From Acidobacteriota bacterium (GTDB taxonomy: Bacteria > Acidobacteriota > Terriglobia > Acidiferrales > UBA7541): DNA of 5,352 bases. Made by a program: the position numbers and the translations under genes. The notes under the pieces are model-generated. The model did no database searches, was not told where the DNA came from, and saw nothing but the letters and a program-made list of their open reading frames with translations. Location: NCBI GenBank assembly GCA_003224135.1, contig QHYO01000663.1, forward strand, positions 1 to 5,352. The letters are read 5' to 3'. Of the stretch, positions 1 through 5,352 are shown one piece after another (positions within the stretch are counted from its first letter, which is position 1; every line of letters starts with the position of its first letter).

Positions 1-972
1 GATGGCTTCCTGATCATCACGCGTCACCGGATAGCGGACCCAGTGATCTTCGCCCGTCTCCAGATTGCGCAGACGCAATCCGCTTTCCGTTTCGTGCCGC
101 GTCACATAAAGCAGAAACTTTCCATCGGGGGTCAATCCGGGGCGCATGGCGCTACGCGGTTGCTCGATGATCGTGTCTTCCTCGCCGGTTTTTCGATCCT
201 TCCGCTTGATCTGCCACAGTGGAAACATCGAATTGTAGGAAAAATCGCGGCGTCGCTCTGCGTAGTACAGATACCGGCCATCACTCGAGGCTACGACGCC
301 CATGACGCTCGTGCGGTCCTCCCGCTTCGTCGTTGGCGTTGGCTTTGATTTCGTGATCTGGATGCCGGTCCCGCCGTCCACGTGGTACATCCAGATTTCA
401 CGAGGACCGATTCCGAAATGGGTTTTGGATACGTAGACGTACTTTCCTCTGGGGTCCCAACTCGGTGAAGCAAATTCACTGTTGGAATCTTTCGATACTT
501 GCTTCACGCCGGTGCCATCCGGATGCATGATCCAAATATTTTCGCTGCCTTCGCGATCGGAGAGAAAAGCGATCCACTGCCCATCGGGTGAAAACCTCGG
601 CTGGCTGTCAAACGACATTCCGCCGTCGATCAGTTTTGCCTTTCCGCCTTCGATCGGAAGCGTGTAGATGTCGCCGAGCAATTCAAACGCGATGGTTTTC
701 CCGTCAGGCGAGACATCGAGCGAGAGCCATGTGCCTTCGTCGGTAGTGAAGCTGACTTTGCGATCGGACTTCAAAGGCAGCCCTTTTTTCTCGTCTTTCT
801 TGTCGTCCTTTTTTTCTTCTTTCTTTTCGTTCTCCTGCTCAAGATCCTGTGCGTCGTTCTGCGGGATGTCCTGGATCCGCGCACGCGAAACTCCGGCCAG
901 GCCGGTGAAACTGAGGGCCAATACCAACAGATACACCACGAACGATGGCCGGTTGGGCTCTATCCCGCTCAT
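1..972 (-). CDS. Exported TolB/PD40 beta-propeller protein, probable N-terminal half of an amidohydrolase-family protein (partial, 3' end off left edge)
   Basis: The reading frame is open from the ATG at 972 to the window edge, giving 324 codons and no stop. The start is fixed by an AAGGAG six bases upstream. Residues about 11-31 form a signal peptide (hydrophobic FVVYLLVLALSFTGLAG, likely cleavage after SRA at 29-31). Residues 44-63 are a Lys/Glu/Asp tether. From residue 80 come PD40/WD40-like blades with the SPDGK-type motif at 88-92, 128-132, 173-177 (DPRGK), 229-233 (SSDGR) and 281-285 (TPDGK), each followed by aromatic strand residues such as the NIWIM and EIWMY segments. The run around 291-321 (TRHETESGLRLRNLETG, then WVRYPVTRDDQE) resembles, from memory, large acidobacterial proteins that fuse this propeller to a C-terminal metal-dependent amidohydrolase; that domain is not in view. 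Alternatives are an S9 prolyl-oligopeptidase-type or tricorn-like peptidase. The protein should be periplasmic or surface-exposed. The propeller is certain; the enzyme class is inferred. Confidence 0.85.
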   Translation of the reverse strand, partial: MSGIEPNRPSFVVYLLVLALSFTGLAGVSRARIQDIPQNDAQDLEQENEKKEEKKDDKKDEKKGLPLKSDRKVSFTTDEGTWLSLDVSPDGKTIAFELLGDIYTLPIEGGKAKLIDGGMSFDSQPRFSPDGQWIAFLSDREGSENIWIMHPDGTGVKQVSKDSNSEFASPSWDPRGKYVYVSKTHFGIGPREIWMYHVDGGTGIQITKSKPTPTTKREDRTSVMGVVASSDGRYLYYAERRRDFSYNSMFPLWQIKRKDRKTGEEDTIIEQPRSAMRPGLTPDGKFLLYVTRHETESGLRLRNLETGEDHWVRYPVTRDDQEAI

Positions 973-978
973 GCGTTT

Positions 979-984
979 CTCCTT
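979..984 (-). promoter_or_regulatory. Ribosome binding site of the PD40 propeller gene
   Basis: On the minus strand AAGGAG lies six bases before the ATG at 972. This near-consensus Shine-Dalgarno fixes the start codon and shows the gene can be translated independently of the upstream Asp-box gene. Confidence 0.8.
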
Positions 985-1020
985 CGAATTGTCCATTTGC
1001 AAAAAACGTAAAGTGTTCGA

Positions 1021-1067
1021 CGCCATCAACAGCCGCGCAAGAATGGCCCACACCCGCTCTGATGGCG
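1021..1067. repeat. Imperfect hairpin: 8-bp perfect inverted repeat with 31-nt loop
   Basis: CGCCATCA (1021-1028) is the exact reverse complement of TGATGGCG (1060-1067). A short GCC/GGC pairing (1032-1034 with 1045-1047) could extend structure into the loop. On the minus strand the hairpin lies about 45 nt past the stop of the Asp-box gene, and a T6 run begins about 15 nt after the stem, too far for a standard intrinsic terminator. It could be an mRNA 3'-end stabiliser, a weak attenuator or chance. Confidence 0.3.
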
Positions 1068-1111
1068 ATTAGACGTGTGATCGGCCGAATCGTTTCGGGA
1101 ATTCTCGGCGG

Positions 1112-4100
1112 CTACCGATCGTCGTCATCGTCATTGCCTCCCGCGCCGCGCGGCGCAGGAGGAGCAGGAACTATATGAGGAATTCCCGCATCATTCATCT
1201 TTTTATTCAGCGCGGCGAGATCCTCGTCGACGATCTTCTTCACCTGCGCTGACGCCTCGGAAACCAGCGGTGTCAGCTCCGCCAACTTTTCTTTCTGCTG
1301 GCCGCCAGGTGCTGCCGCGAAGGCGTCGAGATCCTCCAGCAAATCCTGTACCTGAGAAGGCAGTGGGTCCGGCTTCCATTCAAACGGCGGACCGGCATTG
1401 CCGAGCCCTTGTTGTTCGCGCTGATATTTCGCGGCGATCAGATCCACCTTCTTCTGAAGTTCATCGGCAGTCTTGACGATGTCGTCCGGAATTTTCGTTC
1501 CCTTCGGCTTCGCGGATTCCTTTTTCCAGTTCTCACGCGCCATTTTCAGCGCGCTCTGAACTCCAAGAATCGTCTTGCGATCCTTGTCCGTGGATTTCGC
1601 CATTACATAGAGTTGCTCGATGGCTGCGCGCCGCGCTGCGCGGTCTTCGGCGCTAAGCTGAAGCCGCGGATCTTCTTCGACGGTCACCTTCTGAGCGGCC
1701 TCCTGGTCCCCCGCTTTGATCTTGATGGAATATTCGCCAGGCTCAACAAAAGGCCCGCGCGGGCCAAAATCGTAACCTGCGGCCATGGCCTCGAGCTGCT
1801 CGGGCGTGGGCTCGGCGGGCGAGTCGTAGCGAAGGTCCCAATTGGTGCGGTTGACTCCCGCGGCTCCGGGCCCTTCCAATTCGCGGATCACTTTTCCCTC
1901 TTTATCGGTAACCGTGATTTTGACCTTGGCTTCTTTCTTCTCCGCGGGCTTCTCTTCCTTTCCAGCTTCTGGCGTTTGCGATGTCTCCTTGGCCTTTTCG
2001 GCCGCAGCGGTTTCTTTCTTCTCGGCGCCTTCTTTTTGAGGAGTAGCCTCTTCTTTCTTTTCGGCATCCGTTTGCTTCGTAGTTTCGGTCTTCGCTTCGG
2101 AAGGAGGCAAAGCAGTTTTCAGGTAGTAGTTGATCACCGCGCCGGCCGGGGGATTTTTCCCCGTGAAAGCTTTTTGTCCCGCGCTCCAACGCCGCATGAC
2201 CACATGCCACACACTCGCGATACGCGGAGCGAAGAACGTAAGGTCACTTGCGGCCACTGTCGCATCCATTTTCTCGAGCGGCGTCAGGTCATCGAAGATC
2301 CAGATCGATCGGCCGTGAGTGCCCAGAACAAGATCGTTCTCACGCGCTTGCAATTCGATGTCGTCGACGGGAACGGTCGGAAAATTATTCTTGAACGCGA
2401 CCCAGTTCGCACCATGATCCCAGGAAATCCAGAGACCAAATTCTGTTCCCGCAAAAAGCAGGTTAGCGTTGCGCGGATGTTCGCGTACCACGTGAACCGA
2501 ACCGGCGGTGTCGGGAATGCCGTTGCGGATCGGCCTCCAGGTTTCGCCATAGTCGGATGTCGCAAAAATGTAGACTCCGTAATCGTCTGTCCGATGGCCG
2601 TCAAACGTGACGTATGCCGCGCCTGGCGCATATTTTGAAGCGACTACGCGACTGACGTACGTGCCTTTCGGAACTCCAGGCACTTTGGATGCGACGTTGT
2701 TCCAGGTTTTTCCGCCGTCGCGAGTCACCTGCAGGTTGCCATCGTCCGTGCCAGCCCAAAGAACATCGCCGGTGACCGGCGATTCGCTGTAAACGGTCCA
2801 GGGCTCGACATTGTCAATTTGGGCGTAGAAACCGTCGCCGCCGTGAATCAGCGTCCAATCTTCATTAGCGATTCCGTCGCGCGAAATCGTCGCGCTCGGC
2901 CCGCACCAGCTTCCGTTATCCTGCAGTCCGCCGCAGACATGATACGGCTTTTCGTTGTCCAGCCCGATTTCGTAGAACTGGCCAATCGCAATGCTGTTAA
3001 TGAAGTCCCAGGTCTTGCCGTTGTCGTAGCTCCAGTGAATACCGCCGTCGCTGCCGGCGATGATGTGATTCGAATTGGCAGGATCGATCCAGAGCGCGTG
3101 AAAATCCCCATGGATTTTTTGGACTCGTCGCGTGTTGAACGTCTTGCCGCCGTCTTCGGAAAAAAACATTGCGGCGCCAAGCACCCAGATGCGCAAATCG
3201 TTATTCGGGTCGATGCGAACTTGACTGTAATACGACGGTCGCGGATTGGTGTCGCCCATTTTCTTCCAGGTCTCGCCTTTGTCTTCGCTGCGATAGATGC
3301 CGCCCTTTTCGTGTTGAACAACCGCGTAAACGATATTCGGATCCTTGCGATAGACCTCGAGTCCGATGCGTCCCGTTTGTCCGCCGTTTTCATAAGGAAG
3401 ACCTTTGGCAAGTTTTTTCCAGCTGGCCCCGCCGTCAGTGGTCTTGTAGATTGCGGCTTCCGTACCGCCTCCATTGAACCCGAAAGGAGTGCGGCGCCGC
3501 TGGTAAGCCGCAGCGTAAAGCGTGTCCGGGCTTTCAGGATCCATCGCAATGTCGCTAACGCCTGTATCGTTGCTGATCTTCAATACCTGGTTCCAGGTCT
3601 TGCCGCCATCCGTGGTTTTGTAAACGCCGCGATCCGGGTTCGCTCCCCAGAGGTGGCCGAGCGCGGCCACATAGACAACATCCGGATTTCTCGGATGAAT
3701 CACCACGCGGCCGATGTGGCGGGTTTCGGCGAGGCCCATGTTCTTCCAGGTTTTGCCACCATCGGTGGATTTGTAGATACCATCGCCCCATGACGAGCTT
3801 TGGCGATTGTTCGGTTCGCCGGTGCCAACCCAAACGATAGAAGGATCTGAAGGCGCAATGGCGATATCGCCGATCGTCGAGACACCTTCTTTGTCGAAGA
3901 CCGCTTCCCAGGTGATGCCATTGTTCACAGTTTTCCAAATACCACCGGTTGCCACACCGACAAAAACGATGCTGGGAGTGCTTTCCACAGCGGCGAAATC
4001 ATCAACGCGGCCGCCCATGACCGCTGGGCCGAGTTCACGAAACTCAAGCGCTTTGAATTTTTCCATGGGAGCCGTTTCATTGGCGGAAGGTGGCTTCGCG

Positions 4101-4225
4101 ACCGTGGCTGCGGCTTTCTCTTTGCCTTTTTCTTTCTGCTTCTCTTTTTGGCCGGCCGGCAAACCCATTGCAACAGAAAGCATCCCACACAGCGCCAGAG
4201 TCATCCGGATGCACTTCTTCGACAT
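1112..4225 (-). CDS. Exported Asp-box (BNR/sortilin-like) beta-propeller protein with interrupted FlgD-like Ig domain
   Basis: This is a complete 1037-residue protein. A GGAGG four bases before the ATG at 4225 and an n-region with KK and R directly ahead of a hydrophobic core (8-24) support this start over Met8. A signal peptide (1-25) is followed by a Lys/Glu tether (27-38). Residues about 60-645 form one or two propellers with ten Asp boxes of the form S/T-x-D/N-x-G-x-x-W/F at 99, 153, 204, 262, 313, 356, 399, 501, 556 and 601. The propeller region closes with a GTHGRSIWIFDD segment (635-646). Residues 694-703 and 768-850 look like one FlgD-type Ig fold (strand VINYYLK; later NRTNWDLRY and PGEYSIKI) split by a K/E/A-rich insert (704-767). 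Residues 855-1018 are largely helical, and the protein ends in five Asp and an Arg. Asp-box propellers occur in sialidases, GH74 enzymes and Vps10 receptors; I see no basis to assign catalysis. Annotation pipelines would probably call it a glycosyl hydrolase/BNR-repeat protein. It is likely periplasmic or on the cell surface. Confidence 0.95.
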   Translation of the reverse strand: MSKKCIRMTLALCGMLSVAMGLPAGQKEKQKEKGKEKAAATVAKPPSANETAPMEKFKALEFRELGPAVMGGRVDDFAAVESTPSIVFVGVATGGIWKTVNNGITWEAVFDKEGVSTIGDIAIAPSDPSIVWVGTGEPNNRQSSSWGDGIYKSTDGGKTWKNMGLAETRHIGRVVIHPRNPDVVYVAALGHLWGANPDRGVYKTTDGGKTWNQVLKISNDTGVSDIAMDPESPDTLYAAAYQRRRTPFGFNGGGTEAAIYKTTDGGASWKKLAKGLPYENGGQTGRIGLEVYRKDPNIVYAVVQHEKGGIYRSEDKGETWKKMGDTNPRPSYYSQVRIDPNNDLRIWVLGAAMFFSEDGGKTFNTRRVQKIHGDFHALWIDPANSNHIIAGSDGGIHWSYDNGKTWDFINSIAIGQFYEIGLDNEKPYHVCGGLQDNGSWCGPSATISRDGIANEDWTLIHGGDGFYAQIDNVEPWTVYSESPVTGDVLWAGTDDGNLQVTRDGGKTWNNVASKVPGVPKGTYVSRVVASKYAPGAAYVTFDGHRTDDYGVYIFATSDYGETWRPIRNGIPDTAGSVHVVREHPRNANLLFAGTEFGLWISWDHGANWVAFKNNFPTVPVDDIELQARENDLVLGTHGRSIWIFDDLTPLEKMDATVAASDLTFFAPRIASVWHVVMRRWSAGQKAFTGKNPPAGAVINYYLKTALPPSEAKTETTKQTDAEKKEEATPQKEGAEKKETAAAEKAKETSQTPEAGKEEKPAEKKEAKVKITVTDKEGKVIRELEGPGAAGVNRTNWDLRYDSPAEPTPEQLEAMAAGYDFGPRGPFVEPGEYSIKIKAGDQEAAQKVTVEEDPRLQLSAEDRAARRAAIEQLYVMAKSTDKDRKTILGVQSALKMARENWKKESAKPKGTKIPDDIVKTADELQKKVDLIAAKYQREQQGLGNAGPPFEWKPDPLPSQVQDLLEDLDAFAAAPGGQQKEKLAELTPLVSEASAQVKKIVDEDLAALNKKMNDAGIPHIVPAPPAPRGAGGNDDDDDR
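1115..1135 (-). other. Poly-aspartate C-terminal tail of the Asp-box protein
   Basis: The last seven residues (1031-1037) are N, five D and R, following a Pro/Ala/Gly-rich stretch (PAPPAPRGAGG, 1020-1030). The tail is very acidic and probably disordered. It could bind divalent cations or be a simple codon-repeat expansion (mixed GAT and GAC codons). Confidence 0.7.
1925..2116 (-). other. Lys/Glu/Ala-rich low-complexity insert inside the Ig-like domain
   Basis: Residues 704-767 of the Asp-box protein consist mostly of K, E, A, T, Q and P, with many EKKE and KKE units. The minus strand is correspondingly purine-rich. The segment separates a first Ig-like strand (VINYYLK, 697-703) from the rest of the domain (KITVTDKEGKVIREL, 769-783 onward). 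It probably forms a disordered or helical charged loop. Confidence 0.7.
3264..3781 (-). repeat. Degenerate internal repeats coding Asp-box blades
   Basis: Four DNA blocks of about 37 bp (from 3264, 3417, 3591 and 3744) encode variants of the I/V-Y-K/R-S/T-x-D-G/K-G-x-x-W peptide. The blocks at 3591 and 3744 are the most alike, both reading TTCCAGGT then TTGCC then CCATC on the plus strand. Spacing is 153-174 bp, i.e. 51-58 residues, one propeller blade. This points to blade duplication, with the two copies nearest the N-terminus least diverged. Confidence 0.6.
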
Positions 4226-4229
4226 AGTT

Positions 4230-4234
4230 CCTCC
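4230..4234 (-). promoter_or_regulatory. Ribosome binding site of the Asp-box protein gene
   Basis: On the minus strand GGAGG is separated by AACT from the ATG at 4225. The match is strong but the spacing of four bases is at the short end of the usual range. No comparable site precedes the next in-frame Met codon (residue 8). Confidence 0.7.
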
Positions 4235-4271
4235 AACGAGACGTTTTCGCCAGACTTAAGCAGAGCGGCGC

Positions 4272-4277
4272 ATCATA
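4272..4277 (-). promoter_or_regulatory. Candidate -10 element for the Asp-box gene
   Basis: TATGAT on the minus strand matches TATAAT at five of six positions and would place the transcript start about 40 nt upstream of the ATG at 4225. No good -35 lies at 16-18 nt; a TTGCTG occurs at 20 nt, which is too far. The call rests on one hexamer only. Confidence 0.25.
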
Positions 4278-4455
4278 CCGCTGTGGCGGCCGTGATGCAG
4301 CAAAATGAATTCTGGAAGCGAGCCACTCAGCACGTTGAAGGAAAGACGCACAGGGCAAGGGTTCAGTTTCAGCACCTCTCTGAGCCAAGCCACGCAACCC
4401 GATGTGCATGCTAAGCTATCCAACTGCTTTTATTGGCTGCTTTTTATTGAGACGC

Positions 4456-5352
4456 ATGCCGCGCACTTACCTGACTCTTCTCACTGCCCGAATCGCGTGC
4501 CGCCGGAATCTGTTCGTGCTTTGCGCGGTGGTTTTGACGCTGATGGCCTTGCCAAGCAAGGCCCAGCAGGCGCGATTGCCTTCGGGAAAGGGGCAGTACG
4601 CGGAGCTTTCTTCGGACGGACCCCAGACTCGCAAGGGCGATGTCTTTACCGCGGACAAAAACGTGGACTTGCAGTACGCAGGGATGCGCCTGCGCGCCGA
4701 TCACATCGCATACAACGAGAAAACCCATGATTCGCTGGCGCAAGGGTACGTTCAATTTGACTTCGAAAATCAGCACCTCGAGGCGGACGAAGCGCACTAT
4801 AACTTTTCGACCGGAACGGGGACGTTCAAGAACGTGCGCGGAAGCGTAAAAATTGTGCGCCGGCCGAACCCCATGGTTCTGGTTTCGGAAAATCCACTTT
4901 ATTTCGAAGCGCGCGAGGTGGAACGTTACGCCGACGACGTTCTTGTCGTGCATCAGGCATGGATCACGGTTTGCGATCAGAAACGCCCTACATGGCAAAT
5001 GTTTGCGCCGCGCGCGCGCATTCGACTGAACAAGACGGTGGCGCTGGTCAACGCGAATTTCAGGCTGTACAAGGTGCCCCTGATCTGGCTGCCCTACGCG
5101 ACCGCGCCTGCCGGGCAACGAATCAGGCAAACGGGTTTCTTGTTGCCGGAAATTGGAAACAGTTCCACGAAAGGCTACGTGTTTGGCGATGCCTTTTATT
5201 GGGCGCCTATGACGTGGGCGGATACGACGCTGGGCGGACAATATTTGAGCAAGCGGGGTTCTTCGCAGCGAGTTGAGATTCGTTTGCGCCCCACGGAAGG
5301 CACTTCATTTCTCTATACCTATTTCGGGGTAGTCGACCGCGGGCTGCCAAAC
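4456..5352 (+). CDS. lptD: LPS-assembly outer-membrane protein LptD, N-terminal part (3' end off right edge)
   Basis: LptD is the outer-membrane barrel that, with the LptE plug, receives LPS from the periplasmic Lpt bridge and inserts it into the outer leaflet. The frame is open from the ATG at 4456 to the edge: 299 codons, where full proteins usually have about 750-1000. A signal peptide (hydrophobic 19-33, cleavage probably after SKA at 34-36) precedes the LptA/OstA-like jelly-roll (about 60-165, with LRADHIAYNEKT and LEADEAHYNFSTGTG strands). Family marks follow: ITVCDQKRPTW (170-180), VPLIWLPYATAP (207-218) and the RQTGFLLPEIG motif (224-234), where the barrel begins. Cys173 is the only mature cysteine in view, in the place where the family often has a disulfide cysteine. 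The start is uncertain: no good Shine-Dalgarno is present, and in-frame ATGs at 4402 and 4408 also exist, but they would put a poor leader ahead of the signal peptide. A stop at 4381 bounds the frame. Confidence 0.93.
   Translation, partial: MPRTYLTLLTARIACRRNLFVLCAVVLTLMALPSKAQQARLPSGKGQYAELSSDGPQTRKGDVFTADKNVDLQYAGMRLRADHIAYNEKTHDSLAQGYVQFDFENQHLEADEAHYNFSTGTGTFKNVRGSVKIVRRPNPMVLVSENPLYFEAREVERYADDVLVVHQAWITVCDQKRPTWQMFAPRARIRLNKTVALVNANFRLYKVPLIWLPYATAPAGQRIRQTGFLLPEIGNSSTKGYVFGDAFYWAPMTWADTTLGGQYLSKRGSSQRVEIRLRPTEGTSFLYTYFGVVDRGLPN

Larger units (their letters stand above)
973..1111. other. Short intergenic gap between two co-directional minus-strand genes
   Basis: This 139-nt gap separates the TAG of the Asp-box protein from the ATG of the PD40 propeller gene. 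It holds the downstream gene's Shine-Dalgarno, an inverted repeat (1021-1067) and a run of six T on the minus strand (complement of 1001-1006). I find no convincing -35/-10 pair and no canonical hairpin directly followed by a T tract, so read-through from the upstream gene is plausible. Confidence 0.6.
4226..4455. other. Divergent intergenic region between the Asp-box gene and lptD
   Basis: These 230 nt separate two genes pointing away from each other, so promoters for both should lie here or inside the gene ends. I can propose only a -10-like element for the minus-strand gene. I see no convincing sigma-70 pair for lptD, and no riboswitch, tRNA or strong palindrome. Confidence 0.6.

Noticed and set aside
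1001..1067. Rho-independent terminator after the Asp-box gene
   Set aside because: The T6 run starts about 15 nt beyond the 8-bp stem and the loop is 31 nt, which does not fit an intrinsic terminator.
668..1072. Plus-strand open frame of 134 codons with a Ser/Phe-rich stretch
   Set aside because: The SSFFSSF stretch is the antisense reading of the K/E/D tether codons of the PD40 protein.
1085..1101. Short hairpin CCGAA-ACGA-TTCGG
   Set aside because: A 5-bp stem with no following T tract is expected by chance in DNA of this composition.
1409..2638. Plus-strand open frame of 409 codons
   Set aside because: It lies wholly antisense to the Asp-box gene, whose domains and motifs are unmistakable. 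The translation is rich in Arg/Phe/Leu with no domain pattern, as expected when K/E-rich coding is read backwards.
2848..3549. Minus-strand open frame of 233 codons
   Set aside because: It is a shifted frame of the same strand inside the Asp-box gene, Arg/Ser/Thr-rich, with no signature of its own.
2819..3793. Plus-strand open frame of 324 codons
   Set aside because: It is antisense to the Asp-box blades. Its apparent internal repeats mirror the blade repeats and do not form a recognisable protein.
1112..4225. Assignment as sialidase or GH74 xyloglucanase
   Set aside because: Asp boxes are structural, not catalytic. I cannot identify the catalytic residues of either family, so no enzymatic call is made.
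4444..5241. Minus-strand open frame of 265 codons
   Set aside because: It is antisense to lptD, whose family motifs are clear on the plus strand. The frame is Arg-rich and has no domain pattern.

Overview
The window looks like chromosomal DNA of a diderm (LPS-type outer membrane) bacterium. Acidobacteriota, near the Terriglobia/Koribacter type, is my best guess. This is an inference from three things: a clear LptD N-terminus, moderately GC-rich coding sequence, and two large exported propeller proteins of a kind common in acidobacterial genomes. No 16S or other marker is present to confirm it. I see no mobile element, tRNA, rRNA or CRISPR.

Layout, left to right. Positions 1-972 (minus strand) hold the first 324 codons of an exported protein with a TolB/PD40-type beta-propeller. 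By its sequence signature it is probably the propeller half of a large amidohydrolase-family protein whose catalytic half lies beyond the left edge. Positions 973-1111 are a short gap containing the ribosome binding site of that gene and an 8-bp inverted repeat. Positions 1112-4225 (minus strand) hold a complete 1037-residue exported protein. It has ten Asp-box (BNR/sortilin-like) motifs, then a FlgD-like Ig domain interrupted by a Lys/Glu/Ala-rich insert, then a helical C-terminus ending in a poly-Asp tail. Positions 4226-4455 are a divergent intergenic region. Positions 4456-5352 (plus strand) hold the first 299 codons of lptD, the LPS-transport outer-membrane protein, which runs off the right edge.

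The two minus-strand genes are co-directional, 139 nt apart, and each carries its own Shine-Dalgarno sequence, so they may be co-transcribed. Both encode a signal peptide followed by a highly charged Lys/Glu(/Asp) tether and then a propeller, which suggests two exported proteins working outside the cytoplasm, possibly in peptide, carbohydrate or small-molecule turnover. Their substrates cannot be read from the sequence. lptD is divergently transcribed; it shares an upstream region with the Asp-box gene but no clear function.

No clearly new system is visible. The most unusual structural points are the low-complexity insert inside the Ig domain, the poly-Asp tail, and the isolated cysteine pair in an atypical blade of the Asp-box protein.
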